From: Lycium barbarum
Taxonomy: Eukaryota > Streptophyta > Magnoliopsida > Solanales > Solanaceae
DNA length: 64,000 bases
Direction of reading: 5' to 3'
Assembly (NCBI RefSeq): GCF_019175385.1
Contig: NC_083340.1
Span: forward strand, 10,118,336 to 10,182,335
Shown: one piece after another, positions 9,476-21,833 of the stretch
How the letters are laid out: each line of letters starts with the position of its first letter
Numbering within the stretch: position 1 is the stretch's first letter
The notes under the pieces: model-generated
Told to the model about the DNA's origin: nothing
Seen by the model: the letters and a program-made list of their open reading frames with translations, nothing else
The model's database searches: none
Made by a program: the position numbers and the translations under genes

Positions 9476-12400
9476 AGCTGTCACACCCCATTTTAACCGG
9501 AGTCAAAATTAAGGAGTATGACGTATTGGTGATTCCTATTTATTTTTTATTTTAAGGAGTCGCCACCTAATTAGTTTAATAGTGAATTAGGACACCTAGA
9601 GGTTAACTAAGGCAAAGTTAAAAACTAAACCTCAATTAATAGTCTGCTTAACCAATGTGATTCTAGGTAAGGGCTCTATATTATCCTAAAGGGAGGGGTT
9701 AGGCATCCTTTAGAATCCGTTAACTTACGGTTATCCGACCAAACTTAGGTTAATTAATTAAAATGTAAATATAATGTTTAAATTTTAAAACGGTTCGCAA
9801 ATGTTTGCTAAAGTTTTAAAAGGAAAATAATATTAGTGAAAAATAAGATTTACAAAAATTTTAATATAAAAGAAAACTGGAAATGCCATTTTAGAATAGG
9901 ACTTATAAATATCGCTAAGACTTTAAATGAAGTAATAATGATATTATTTGAAATAATACTTGTAGAAAACATAATAGCGTGCGTAAAAGAAGATTCTGAA
10001 AAATTAAATGAGACTTGAAAATATGAAAAGATAATATTTACTAAGATTTATAGAAAATGTGATAAATTTGCATGAGATAAGACTTACAAGCATTGTTAAG
10101 ATAAAAATGCCCTTTAAAGAAGACTTATAAATATGGTTAAACTTTTAAAAATGCTGTTTAACATAAGATTCGTATAAAATATGACAATTCGCCAATTAAT
10201 AATAGCTGTTGAGAAGAGATTTGATAATTTTGAATTTTGAATAAATCATATTATTTGATTATAACAATGTAAAAAAAATAGAATTTCAAAGGAAGTGGGT
10301 TTTCTTCATCATTTCTTATTGACTATGATAATTATGCTTAGCTAAAATATGCATGATTGATTCAAATTTGAAAGGTTATCTATAAAAGTATACTAATAAT
10401 TGCGTACTAGTGACGCTTTGAAACGCTTATGATAAAAATGTGATTCCCTTTACTTAAAATATATAATCATGTCATTTTGCAAATTTTATTATTTCAAATA
10501 AGATAAAAGCATGAGAAGAAAGGCATAACTTATGGGATTAACTGTTAATCTTCCTTCAACTAAACTACCCACTATTAAAACTAAACCTATTAATTCATTA
10601 GGACTTATCTAAATTAAGAAAACAAAACAAAGTAAAGGGTTAGTTGCATAATACAAATTAATATGCACAAAATAAAATAAAAGAGGTAAATAACTATCTA
10701 ATGGGCCAGCCCAGTTTTTTTCTGGGAACTGTCCGCTATTGGGCCTTGGCCCAAAATTTCCATCTTTCCTTTCTTCGGGGTTTTTTTGCTGCGGATTGGG
10801 CTGATCAGGGAGCTGACTCGAGAGCTGAGTTATGTTGGGCTTTTAGCCCAACCAAATGCGGAGGAAAACGAGTCCCTCGGACTCGTATACGATGATTATG
10901 CATAAAACGAAAGAAAAGGATTAGTGTATAATCAATACATAAGGCCATATATAATATAAATTTCAAGCAAGTGAATCAACGTCTTGTATATATACTATGT
11001 ATATTTGACTAAACACCATGTATACATAATCGCACAGATTTCAGCTCGCGTTTTGAAGTATTTTTTTTTAAAAAAGCACTAAACATCCATGATCCTCTAC
11101 TGGAATTTTATTTCATTACCCGACTTTCACATGTTTAACAACCAATAATCTTAAGAAAGATGGACAGCAAAGGCACAAATTGAGCATGAGCGAATACATG
11201 TAATGACCAGGGCAATATCTTATCGATCTCTGCTTCTTTCTAAACTAATAAAGGCCTGTCCGTCGTTTGGTTATGCCTCAATGTCTTAAGGAATTTCCCC
11301 AAACTTCAACAGACAAGGGAGAGGAAAATATATACTTCAAACTAAATCGAAGCATGTAAGGTCACGCAAAGAATTTGGATCAGCATTCCTAGAAATAGTA
11401 TACCTCGGTATACCTTGAATATACAAGTCCCATTATACCCGAAGGGCACCACGAGACTGTATACTTCAGGTATATCTGAGTATATCATTCTATAATTGGA
11501 CATAGAGCATTTAAAAGAACAATACAAACCAGTCAAACTCAAATTCAATTATCATACTATATTCTTATCTCTCAAAGCAATGCAAAGTTTGAGGAATAAA
11601 ACAGGACACTGATAAGGTTTGGTGTTTATGATCAACAGAGATGTCCAAAGGGAGATGCAATGCTGCAGACAAACAAGCAGTTTGGTAATAATGCCAAGTC
11701 AAACAGAGAGAGCTACATGATTCGAAAGGTATTTATTTTAGTATAAAAATAGGTTGATCAATTCTTTATAGAGGATGGACCAAAACTTGATCAGTATCCT
11801 TGGAAACTCAAATTAAAGCATTTTTAGACTAAAAGCAATCATAAAAATGTCGGAGCATTTTTTAAGAAAAAAAAACTAAAGAGAAACTGAATATAGGTCC
11901 TAAGGGGTAATCATAGAGTATGCATATTACATTCAGCAAATAAGGAACACTTTGCCAGCTTTATCAGGTCGTTTCTACATGTTTAAAAATACTAAAATTG
12001 TGCTCTTGATGTTTTAACCTTTCTGAAAAAAGGAACATAACCTATGAGTTGTATTGCTGCCATCAGTCCATCATATAATACAGAATGGTTGGATGCACTA
12101 ATCTAATCAAAACTATACATTGATTTAACAACAACTAATTATGCTTGAACAAGCATGAGTACATACAGGTCAACCACCATACCAACATCACTCATATTTT
12201 GGCTACCCGGGCATCATAGGGACATAAACTAAACAAACAAACGATAGTATCCAAACATGGTCTAAACTGAGCTAAGACACAATGAAGGCTGAACTAATGA
12301 TCTGAACAGTAGTAAGTTGACACTATGTTGGCCTACAAATTCACTAACAGAGGATCAACTAATCTAACGGAGACAAACAAATGCCATCAGTTATATCATA

Positions 12401-13347
12401 TAACATCAACCTAATCAACTCTAACGAAACAACATGTGGATCGTAACATAATCAGAACAATAATTATTATACAGTGCGTGGTCCACATAAGCAGATTAAG
12501 CCAAATAACTCCCAAGGCATTTTCAGCTAAAATCAACCATATTAACACCTAAACCATACTCAACTGAGAGCAGACAGAGCTAAGCTGCCATACATTTAAA
12601 GTAAAAATCCAGAACTAATCACGTGCTTCACCTAGTCATCTTATACTACCTGGTACCGTATGAAACTGACCAAATCATAAACGGAGCATACTCGGGACAA
12701 ATCAACCAGTTTAAACCACGCAATCATCAACAACCAACAACTCAACCCCAATAATTAAACCTAAAACAGACCCATTAAGACTAATTGTAATCTACCAACT
12801 GCCACCAAATATCAAACAAACAATCCGGCGATAGAAAACTACATAATTAATTAACCAGAGCAAAACTAAAGACCGAACATAAGAGACGCATCAAGATTTA
12901 CCTTTTTTGTGTGCAGCGAACTGAATATGGGGTTTCCAATTTACCCTCGAACACTTCGAATTCTCCGGGTTAATATCCACTCGGATTCGAAGCAGCGAAA
13001 AAAAAAGAATGAAAAACATGTAATATTTTTTTTTTAAATCGATATTTGAACTGTATTGCGACTGCTAAAATTATTTTGTATGGATTTTTGGGTTTTTCTC
13101 AAAAACTCCTTCGAAAAGATTTCGTTCCTTTTTTTTTCGATCTGATTTTTCAGGAATCCTCAGGTTCCAGAACTCGTTTTGCAAGGCGATTTTTGGAGGG
13201 GGGGGTGGTTTCTCCGTCTTCGAACCCCCGTTTCTAGGGGATTTCCACGGCTAAAACAACTTATCATTGGGGAACTTCATGAATCGAGACAGCCCTAGGT
13301 TCTTGGGGTTCTAAAAACCTGTCCCTAAACGATTCAACGCGCCACCA

Positions 13348-13353
13348 TTTATA
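13348..13353 (-). promoter_or_regulatory. TATA box in the 5' LTR
   Basis: TTTATA on the plus strand gives CCTATAAATGG on the minus strand. It lies just downstream, in transcriptional sense, of a long CT-rich tract. Transcription would begin near 13315 and run toward lower coordinates. Confidence 0.5.
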
Positions 13354-13377
13354 GGATTTTGGCTCTTTTGAGTTGAA

Positions 13378-13556
13378 GAAAAAAGGAGAGTGGAGCGGGG
13401 GGACAAGACGAAGGTGGGGAACAGAGGGAAGTGGGAGCGGGGCGTAGGCGGCGGTGGTGGGGAACAGGGACGAGTGGGGGGAGCGGAGAAGAGGGGAGAA
13501 GAGAGAGGGAAAGAAGGAGAGAGAAGGGAGCGGGAGAGGGAGGCGGCGGGGGTGTG
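13378..13556. repeat. Polypurine tract (about 180 bp) in LTR U3
   Basis: The plus strand is almost entirely G and A, with G-runs (GGGGGG, GGGG) and AGAGAGGGAAAG stretches. The transcribed-sense strand is CT-rich. It sits directly upstream of the TATA box. Some G-run clusters could form G-quadruplex or triplex structures. Confidence 0.7.
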
Positions 13557-13562
13557 AAAATG

Positions 13563-13586
13563 AAGGAAACCCTATAGGGTTTCCTT
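13563..13586. other. 24-bp perfect palindrome made of two inverted teloboxes
   Basis: The centre reads AAACCCTATAGGGTTT, and the perfect symmetry extends four more bases on each side. AAACCCTA is the plant telobox/interstitial telomere motif, present here in both orientations sharing the central TA. Confidence 0.75.
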
Positions 13587-14428
13587 TGTTTAATGAAAAC
13601 GGGTCGGGTCAAATGAGTACTGGGTCGGGTATGGTTTAAACAATGGGCTGGTTATTTTAAAATGTTGGGCTGACTGTTTTAAAATGTTGGGCCGGGGTAA
13701 ATTAAATTGGGCTGGTAAATTAAAATGATGTCAGGTGAATTAAAAATGTGGACTGGTTTTGTGCATTGGTCCGAAAATAGTATGAGTTGATTGGGCTACT
13801 ACATTTAAATAAAAGACCTATTTAAATAACTACTGTTAAAATATTACTTAATATAAAATATGCAATTATTAGTGCTCAGATAAAAATGGCGTCGTAATAG
13901 CCATGCAATAGTATTTCGAAAATCCACAGTAAATAAACACTATTATTTAATTATGCAAAGATAAATGCGACGTGTTTGCGTAAGCTGGCAAAAATGCGCT
14001 GAAATGATAAAATGTGAGATATAATGATATTAATAATAAATAATAATAATAATGATAATAATCAGTATTGTAATAGGATAGTGAAACGCCGGCATTGATA
14101 AAAGGCTAATAATTATAGTAAAATATAATATATATTTTTTAATTTTCCAAAAATGTTAGAAGCATAAATAGGTATTTCGGAGGAGAGGCGGGACAAAATT
14201 GAGTGTCAACAATCGTTCCGAAAGTAGTAAGAACAGAAATGGAATGTTTCCTTGGCAAGATAAACTTCACACATTGAGCCTTCCACTTTCGATTTTTGCT
14301 TGATAGCCCTTTTTAACTTACCAATAGACCTGCATTTATATCGTGGTCTATTTTTAAAAATAGATTAGATTGGAACAAATAAAAAAAAAATTGACTCATT
14401 ACCTCTCGAAGGGATACATCCACCTATA

Positions 14429-15566
14429 TTAAACTGGGCCTCCGAGCCGGGCTTCGTATGCAAGGTGAATTGAAAGATGTTCCATCACATCAAAGAACTC
14501 CGGTGGAAGAATCTTCTCCAACTTGTTTGTGATAATAGGAATATTCTGATTCATCCGACAAAGGTTATCCTCCCTCAACGTACTGGAACACAAGTCTTTG
14601 AAGAATAAACTAATTTCTGACATAGGTTTCCAGATTCGTTCAGGCAAACCACTAAATGCAATAGGGAGTAAAGTTTCCATGAAAACGTGACAGTCATGAC
14701 TTTTCATCACATGTATCCTGCCTTACTCCATATCAACACGTGATCCAAAATTTGATGCATGACCATCGGGCATCTTCAAGTTCTGGAGCTACTCACAAAT
14801 CTTTCGCTTCTGCTCCATTGTGAAAGAATAGCTAGCCTTAGGCTTGAAGAACCTGTTCCGTTTAGGTTGCAACCATAATTTTTTTCGTCCACAATACTCA
14901 ATCAAGGTCCATTCTAGCCTTAACGTTATCTTTTGTCTTGTCCTTCACATCCATCACTGTGTTAAACAAATTATCAAAGTAATTTTTTTCAATGTGCATG
15001 ACATCAAGATTATGGCGTAGAAGATTATCCTTCCAATATGACAACTCCCAAAATATGCTCTGCTTTGTCCAGTTATGGTAAATCCCATACCCATCGAATC
15101 TGTACGGTTCTTCTTCGGTAACTTTTGGGAGGTGTTGAACCCTCTCCCAAATATTCTCACCAGACAGTATTGGAGGTGGACAATCTTGTTCAACTGTGTT
15201 ATTCTTGAATGCATTTTTCATTCTCCTAAAAGGATGATCCATCGGCAAGAACCGACGGTGACAATCAAACCATGAATTTTTTTAGTCGTTTTTAAAGTGA
15301 AGGACTTAGTATTTTCCATGCAGTGAGGACATGCTAATTTTCCGGCTGTCATCCATCCAGACAACATCCCATACGTAAGAAAATCATTAATAGTCCACAT
15401 TAAAGCGGCCCTCAAATTAAAATTCTGCTTACGCGAAATGTCATATGTCTCAACCCTTTCAACCCACAACTGTTTCAGCTCATCAACTAAAGGTTGCAAA
15501 TACACATCAATCAAGACTTTTGGATTATGAGGGCCAGGAATAATGCAATTAAGGAACATATATGGA
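14429..15566 (-). pseudogene. TNP2 transposase, C-terminal part (decayed)
   Basis: Continues the transposase after the nested solo LTR. Readable blocks on the minus strand are TSPYMFLN...LQPLVDELKQLW (about 15565-15290), then a frame change into MDHPFRRMKNAF...LDVMHIEKNYFDN (15248-14898), then, after stops, a DUF4218-like block with SHDCHVFMETLLPIA and PPEFFDVMEHLSIHLAYE (14710-14429). These blocks are typical of En/Spm TNP2 (Transposase_21 and DUF4218). At least two frameshifts or stops plus the LTR insertion make it non-functional. The element cannot encode its own transposase. Confidence 0.8.
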
Positions 15567-15571
15567 CTAGT

Positions 15572-17280
15572 TGTTGACACCTAATTTGTGCTCGACGTGC
15601 TTAAAATTAACGTTTTGGGGGGCCCTGATTCGTTAAAGAGCACGAAATACATTTTTTTTTTACACTTTTTCAACAATATTTTGATGATTACCATTATTTT
15701 GAAAAATTTATCAATTTATTGTCATTTTTTTCAAGAATCATTATTTTGCACATGTATAGCGTAATACTACCATTTTCGTGCACTTAATAATTGTTTCTTA
15801 ATTTTATAGCAATACTTTTTCATATCTTGCACATTAATATTTATACATGTATTAATTAATTATATTTTAGTGTAGTCCGACAGTGCAGAGAAAATTAGAG
15901 CAATTAATTTTTTAAATGCAGAGCAAAAATTCAATCAAGTCAAGGTCTCGTCACCTTTTTAAAAGTTGACATTTGAGGTGATAGGTTAGGTTTTGATTAA
16001 TTAAAATAAATAAGGGGACAAAGGGGTAGGACTTCATTATTTTTGGACAAAAAAGAGGTGTTAGTTTGTATTATAAAGAATGGAAGGGGTTATTTTTTTT
16101 TATGAACTCATCTTTAACACATCTTCTATACACACGGACACTTTAATTTTCAGATTTTTCTCTCCTCTCTCTTCCAACAAAACCAAACCCTAAACACTTT
16201 CCCTCTCATTTTTTTTCCCACAGCCGCCGCCGCTTCCCCCACCGGAGCTCGAAGCTCCGGCGATGCACCCCAAACAACCCCCGAACCTCCTTCTTCGTCT
16301 CCCTCTCTCTCTTTAACTTCCTTTCATTTCTCTCTTTAGTTCCCTGATCCGAATCTTGGGGTTTTTCAAAGTTCAAATCCTTAAGAATTTTTTATGCTAA
16401 TTTTGAGAGAATTTGTTTCTTTATTTTGTGGGGTTTTGTCTTTCTTGGATTTGATTGGTTCTTTATTTGTGGATTTGGAATGATTTCAATCTTTTGGAGT
16501 TTGAAGGGGAAGTGAGGAAAGTGTATTATAGTTTTGGTGTATTGAAAAAAGAAAAAGAAAAAAAGATCCTGTAAGTATAGTGTTTTGATTATGATGATAA
16601 TGATGGTGAAAATGAGCACTATACGGTTCTTTTGACCAGAGAAAAAAAAAGAGTTTCAGATAAAAGAAAAGATGTCTATGTCCCCCCTACTGTCAAATCT
16701 TTGTTGTATTTGTCACTGAGCAAAAGAAAGAAGACAAAAGAGTGCAAAGACTCTTCTTTTCTTTTCTTTTTTTTCATCCACACGCTTCATTTTTCCTCTC
16801 TAAATGTGATGATCCACTTCTATATTTAACATATTCTTTACTAGTTTTTTTTTTGTTCTCTGACTAAAAGGGTCAGCAAAAATGCCTATGTATTTGCCAT
16901 CTTTTGATGTTTGGGGTGGTTGTTCATGGTGGTATTACATAAAAAACGTTGAGTTTGAAAAAATGATGGAGGAACTTGATTCAATTGAAATTCCTTCAGT
17001 TTTTCATTTGTCCAATTTCTTTGGAACCCATGCAAGATCCAGTTACCCTTTGTACTGGACAAACATATGAAAGTATTTGGCCGACGAAGAAATTTTCGTC
17101 GATTTCCAAGGCCTTCCATGTACAGACGGATTTTTATTTTAAGTTTATTCATTATTTTTAATTCATCCGATAATTATTTATTTTCTTACTAACATTTTTT
17201 ATTAAGTCTCATGCAGGTATTGAAGTTATTTTTTGGAAGATGGCACTCAAAAGAAATTCAAATAGCTTCTTAAATTCTTT

Positions 17281-17352
<72 letters not shown>

Positions 17353-18281
17353 CATTCTTAAATTATGCAAGCATAAAATATAGTGAAACTTTACTTTTAG
17401 GGTGTAGGCTAGTGGTATTTATTTATGATCTGCTTAGGTGATTTAAATTTTATGTGTTTTAGATAAATTACTATTAGACAGTTATTATTTTTGTAGTTAA
17501 TATTCTTATAGTTATCATGTTTCGCTAGAGTTTTAATTTAGTAGTTTAGCACACTTAAGTAAATAAATAGGGTGATTTGCCTCAATATTTAGGTTTTAAA
17601 ATGTACTCTCATAATTAATTGATTAGGTGTACATACTTAGCTAGTTAAATTAGTTAACACACCTTGCGTGTAGAATAATTTCATGTCCATTCCTTACACC
17701 TTTTCACATACTCAAGCTCTTAAGTTGTAGATAACCTTTTTAAATAATTGTTTATATCACATATGTTTAAATCTGTTTTTTTTTTCATTCAAAAGCAAAT
17801 CGTTCATTGTTAAGTAAATACCTTTATAATATATTCATTTAAAGCTAAAATTTTTAGTCACTGTAATTGCGCACTTTATTTACTTGTAAATTATCACGTA
17901 ATATGTATTTTTATACATATGTAAATACTTACACCTTTTACTACATAAACATTCATGTTAGTTATTCTTAGTCTAAATTCTATTAATTTTTGTAAATAAT
18001 AATCAAGTCTTTTTACACATCCCTCGTATAGTTAAATTGGTCCAGCCGGGAACCACATTTGTGGATTCTGAAGGATGCCTAACACATTCCCTTCGGAATA
18101 ATTTGAACCCTTACCTAGAATCTCACTTATTTTCGTAGACCATGTTAAGCTGCATATATTAATAGTTTATAGGTACCCTAGTATACCTTAAATGCTAGGT
18201 GGCGACTCTGTACATAATTAATTCTTTCAGAGTTCCATAAGTTGTGCTTTGTTTAGCCTTTGGTTAAAATGAGGTGCAACA
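15572..18281 (+). mobile_element. Solo LTR (2710 bp) of an Ogre/Tat-like family, TSD CTAGT
   Basis: Begins TGTTGACACC and ends GAGGTGCAACA. It is flanked by exact CTAGT at 15567-15571 and 18282-18286. Its 3' part ('ggatgcctaacacattcccttcgga...cctagaatctca...aggtggcgactc...ggttaaaatgaggtg') is recognisably homologous to the 3' end of the LTR at 9479-9730 read on the minus strand, so it is a related family in opposite orientation. A likely promoter is near 16070 (TTATAAAG), followed by a CT-rich leader with AAACCCTAAAC. No coding region is visible. It splits the TNP2 coding sequence. Confidence 0.85.
17285..17351. repeat. (AT)n microsatellite
   Basis: About 33 uninterrupted TA dinucleotides inside the solo LTR. 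Confidence 0.9.
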
Positions 18282-18297
18282 CTAGTCATACACATCT

Positions 18298-19372
18298 CTA
18301 GGGAAGATTATATGGTGTTATAAACACAGGACAACAAGAATATGGAGCAGCAGAGCCAGAATGCAGAGTGAATCTGTCAGAACATAAACCCAACCTAACA
18401 TTACGTGGTTCAGCTGCAAAGTCTGGATAGGTTCTATCAAAATGCTTCCAGGCCTCACCATCCGATGGATGACACATAACACCCGGTGGCCTTCTATTTT
18501 CACTGTGCCATCTCATATGAGGAGCAGAGCTATTAGATGCATACAACCTCTTTAACCTTAGTATTAGAGGTAAATAATGCATCGCCTTAACAATCACTCT
18601 CTTCCCGCTATGTGTATCCCTAAACCTTCAATACCACAAAACTTGCAAGATTCTAGATCGACGTCATCATTATAGTATAATATGTAGCCATTTTCACAAC
18701 AATCAATTCTCATCGACGAGAGTCCCAACTTAGATACCAATCTCTTTGCCTTATAGTAATTATCGGGTATCTCTAGAGTCGGGTCAACCAATTCATGCAT
18801 GAGGTCAATTACAGTATCCATTGCCCCTTGGGAAAGATTGTTATTTGCTTTGATACTCAATAATCTAACAGCGACAGATAATTGAGAGTGGGTAGAACCA
18901 TTATGTAAGGGCCGACTAGCTTTTTTTTAACTTTTTATAAAAAGCAGCTGGCCTCTTCATTGGGAGGTTCTTCAACATGGCCACTTGATTCAAAGCCCCA
19001 ATGCATGCCATAATCATCCTGAACCATGTCGTGCATTCTAGAATTCTGGACAGTAGGTTCTACCATCCTACTACTTTCACCCACAACAAAGTTCTGAAAT
19101 CCACCCAAATTGTTACGCGTTTCTCCATGACTAGTCCAAACTATATAATTACTTTTAAAACCTTTTTTCATTAGATGTCGCCTAACAATCTCTGGGGTCT
19201 TGAATTTCATACATTCACATTTAGAACAAGGACACCTAACCACACCATGAATTGTAAAATCGTCAAGTGTATTAGCATAGTCAACAAAATCATCAAAGTC
19301 GGCTACAAATTCATTCTTCAACCCAAATCGACCAGGATTAGTTCTATCGTACATCCAACTACGAGATTCCAT
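18298..19372 (-). pseudogene. TNP2 transposase, N-terminal part (decayed)
   Basis: The minus-strand start at 19372 gives a transposase-associated domain (SRSWMYDR...GVVRCPCSKCECMKF...HLMKKGF). A stop follows at about 18935. The next block, SIKANNNLSQGAMDTVIDLM and CENGYILYYNDD (18860-18594), is followed by a frame change into MHYLPLILRLKRLYAS, WHSENRRPPGVMCHPSDGE and HFDRTYPDFAAEPRNVRLGL (18597-18298). These are conserved TNP2 segments of CACTA elements. The coding sequence is interrupted at 18286 by the solo LTR and resumes at 15566. A frameshift near 18600 and an early stop make it a pseudogene. Confidence 0.85.
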
Positions 19373-19559
19373 CTACACAAATTGTAGAAAGGTTGAACTT
19401 GTTAAACCATATTTAATTTATATGATTAGTAAAAGAATTTTATTTCAAAGTATAACAACTAAGCATTTACAACTTACCCAAACTCAAATGTGAATTTACT
19501 ATTACTCAAACTAAGACTCCATGCCAAAACTAAGCAAAAACATGAATAAAAAACTAGTC

Positions 19560-19885
19560 CCAAAAAACTTAAACAAAATATGAACCAAAACAGTCCAAAA
19601 AATGAACCAAAAACAGTCCGAAAAACTGTCCCAAAAAAACACTCCCCAAAACCAGTCCAAAAAATGAACCAAAACAGTCCCCAAAAAACAGTCCGAAAAA
19701 TTATCCAAAAAAACAGTCCAAAAAATAAACCAAAACAGTCCAAAAAGCTGTCCAAAAAAACAGTCTAAAAAACCAGTCATAAAAAAAACAGTCCAAAAAA
19801 TAACTAAAACAGTCCCAAAATCTGAACCAAAACAATCCCTAAAAAATGAACCAAAATGGACCAAAACAGTCCACTTGACTAATCC
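19560..19885. repeat. A-rich tandem repeat ('CCAAAAAATGAACCAAAACAGT')
   Basis: About fifteen degenerate units of 15-25 bp built from 'aaccaaaacagtcc' and 'aaaaaacagtccgaaa'. It lies upstream of the TNP2 start within the CACTA 5' region. The hydrophobic minus-strand frames across it are repeat artefacts. Confidence 0.75.
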
Positions 19886-20589
19886 AATTTTGAGGATAAT
19901 CCGAACATTCAATACCAATATTTTATTCAATTTCAATTCAAAATCCAAAAAAAATAACATAATCCTTATTTTTATTAGTAGTACCAATTTAACGCGGACA
20001 AATTGATTTAGACAGAAGAAGTTGAAAAGCAGCCCCATAAATTGGATTAGTCAAGTGGACAAATAACTTTATTTGTTGTATCAAGTGAGCTTGTTTACTC
20101 ACAGTGACATCCATGAAAATGTATGTGTGCTAGATACACATGTCACAAATGCATTTTTGGAGGTGGACAATCTATACTAATGTTGTTAGCAAAACTGAAG
20201 AGAGAATTTGTGCTAGTGGAAGCATTAATTACTCCCACTTTCTTGGAGCCCTAGTGTTACGGAAATGCAATTATATAATTTACAAATAGGGTTGTACTTG
20301 TACTCTTAACCAAATTAATTCTCGTACTAATTTAGTAAATTATAACTTACTAAAAATAAGGATTTAAGTTATACATTAATTCAATACCAATATTTCATTC
20401 AATTTCAATTCAAAATTAAAAAAAAAATAACATAACATAAACCCTAAAACAAATATTGAACACTAAATAAAGTTATCAAATCTACTAAATATAGAAGGTA
20501 ATGTAGCTAATAACATGAGATTGAAATGCATTGCTAAGTGTTCATGACATTGGACAAAAAAAAAACTACCTGAAAATAATGGTTGCGCC

Positions 20590-20725
20590 GCCGACGGTGG
20601 GCCGGCGGTGGGTGGTCTGGGCTGGTGGGGCGGTGGGTTGGTGGTGTGGGTAGAGAGGAGAGGGAGAGAGGTGGTGTGTGCGGATAGAGAGAGGAGAGGG
20701 AGAGAGGAAAGAGAGAGAAAGAAGA
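20590..20725. other. G-rich and GA-rich stretch in the CACTA 5' region
   Basis: GGCGGTGGGTGGTCTGGGCTGG followed by GAGAGGAGAGGGAGAGAGG runs. No coding capacity is seen. It may be the 5' leader or promoter of the transposase transcript on the minus strand, where it is CT-rich. Confidence 0.4.
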
Positions 20726-20744
20726 AACCTTGAAATGAAAATTA

Positions 20745-21034
20745 AAGACTAGATGTGGTTTAAATGTGGTCTAATTTTCGACAACGTGCGGTCGAAATTA
20801 GCTTCTTTTAAAAAAAAAATTAAACGTTTTCCATTTATTATTTATACAAAATTTAATTTCGACCACACGTGGTCGAAATTATATTTTCATTTTAAAAAAT
20901 ATACCCCGTGTGGTCGAAATCATACAGAAAATAAAAATTAAATTCTTGATTTTTCGACCGCGCATGGTCGATCTTTTTTTCGACCAAAAATGTAGTCGAA
21001 ATTTTTTGGTCGAAATGCCTTTTTTTTAGTAGTG
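20745..21034 (-). repeat. CACTA terminal and subterminal repeat region
   Basis: Contains repeated TTTCGACC/GGTCGAAAT units in both orientations, including near-palindromes around 20855-20885 (TTTCGACCACACGTGGTCGAAA), and ends in CACTACTA on the minus strand at 21034. In CACTA elements such motifs bind the transposase-encoded DNA-binding protein. This role is inferred from the family. Confidence 0.7.
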
Positions 21035-21352
21035 AAAGATATTCTTAAATCAATACAAAATATAAATTAGCGCAATAACCATTGACACTAAATATAAAAG
21101 GCACTGACACATGGAGTATAAAATTAAAAAAATTAAATACTATAAAATCACAAAGACAAATGTAGTTGTCACTGTTAAACCATCTTACCTTAGCAAAAGA
21201 TGCATCAATATGCATTATACAAAGAAATAGATTACTTAAGCTAAGTTGCTAATTTGCTTATTAAAAAGTAACAATCGATGTCACAAATCTACCACCGTCT
21301 CCAAAATTCATAGAAACCATGCTATAAATTGATGGCACCAATAGTAATCGAC
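21035..21352. other. Unassigned AT-rich DNA
   Basis: Outside the CACTA tip. No gene, repeat boundary or RNA recognised. Confidence 0.5.
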
Positions 21353-21357
21353 ATCAT

Positions 21358-21828
21358 TGTTTGCAATAAATTTTAATATGCGGAAATAAATTACAACCAC
21401 AAACAAAATATATTGAAACAGAGATTTTATTGATGAATATTGCGGATACAAGATCTGTTTACTCCCTTGATTCTTCTATCCTAATATTTCTCCGTAATTC
21501 GAGGGCCGTTAGTAGCTTATTTCTCGAACGTAGGATGATTTGGATTTGGATATGTGGACTTTCTTGGGATGTATTTGATCTCCATAAAAGGATATTGTGG
21601 ATCTTCTTGAAGTATGTGGTTGTCAAGAAATATCCGGTCACATATTGACCTCTTCTTGAATATCCATGAGTTTGTGGGATATCTGAGATGTATTTTTAAG
21701 AGAATATGTCTCCTTTATATAGACGTGAGCTGGGGATTAGGGTAGAGTAGGCTCCAAGAAACCCTAATGGATATTGAGCTTGTTTTGTAGAGGCTCGATC
21801 TAAATCGGGTAAAATTTCAGTGTCTACA
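21358..21828 (-). mobile_element. Solo LTR (471 bp), TSD ATCAT
   Basis: On the minus strand it begins TGTAGACACTGAAATTTTACC and ends in TTGCAAACA, so the tips are TG...CA. Exact ATCAT duplications occur at 21353-21357 and 21829-21833. A minus-strand TATA (TATATAAA, 21715-21722) lies in the expected place, after a leader with 'taccctaatccccagctcacg'. No internal region remains. Confidence 0.85.
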
Positions 21829-21833
21829 ATCAT

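Larger units (their letters stand above)
1..14211 (-). mobile_element. Ogre/Tat-type Ty3/gypsy element, gag-only non-autonomous derivative (3' LTR truncated by window edge)
   Basis: Read on the minus strand: 5' LTR (14211-9479), tRNA-Arg primer site (9475-9456), gag-protease ORF (8451-5029), a 4.5 kb non-coding 3' region, and the beginning of the 3' LTR (525-1). The first 525 bases match 13687-14211 almost base for base (about seven differences by eye), which defines them as the same LTR end. Very long LTRs, the tRNA-Arg primer and the gag-PR-G-patch ORF fit the Ogre/Tat lineage. No reverse transcriptase, RNase H or integrase is readable between 526 and 5028, so the copy could only move with enzymes supplied in trans. 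It was inserted into a CACTA transposon at 14212. The target duplication cannot be checked because the other end lies outside the window. Confidence 0.8.
9479..14211 (-). repeat. 5' LTR (4733 bp), Ogre/Tat-like element
   Basis: Ends are TGTTGACAC (minus-strand start, 14211) and GGGGTGTGACA (minus-strand end, 9479), so TG...CA. The outer 525 bp recurs at 1-525. The primer site lies immediately inside. There are no credible genes within; the short open frames are uncorrelated with any family. It contains a telobox palindrome, a polypurine tract and a TATA box. Confidence 0.85.
14212..21034 (-). mobile_element. CACTA (En/Spm) transposon, right part, 5' end at 21034
   Basis: The right terminus on the minus strand reads CACTACTAAAAAAAAGGC, the diagnostic CACTA tip, beginning at 21034. 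Next to it are repeated TCGACC/GGTCGA subterminal motifs (20770-21015). Inside lies a minus-strand TNP2-type transposase remnant. The left part is cut off at 14212, where the Ogre-like LTR was inserted; the remainder, if kept, lies left of the window. A solo LTR (15572-18281) is nested within the transposase gene. Confidence 0.75.

Noticed and set aside
19474..20038. Hydrophobic Phe/Trp-rich minus-strand frames that look like membrane proteins
   Set aside because: They come from the A-rich 'AACCAAAACAGTCC' tandem repeat and have no membrane-protein pattern beyond its composition.
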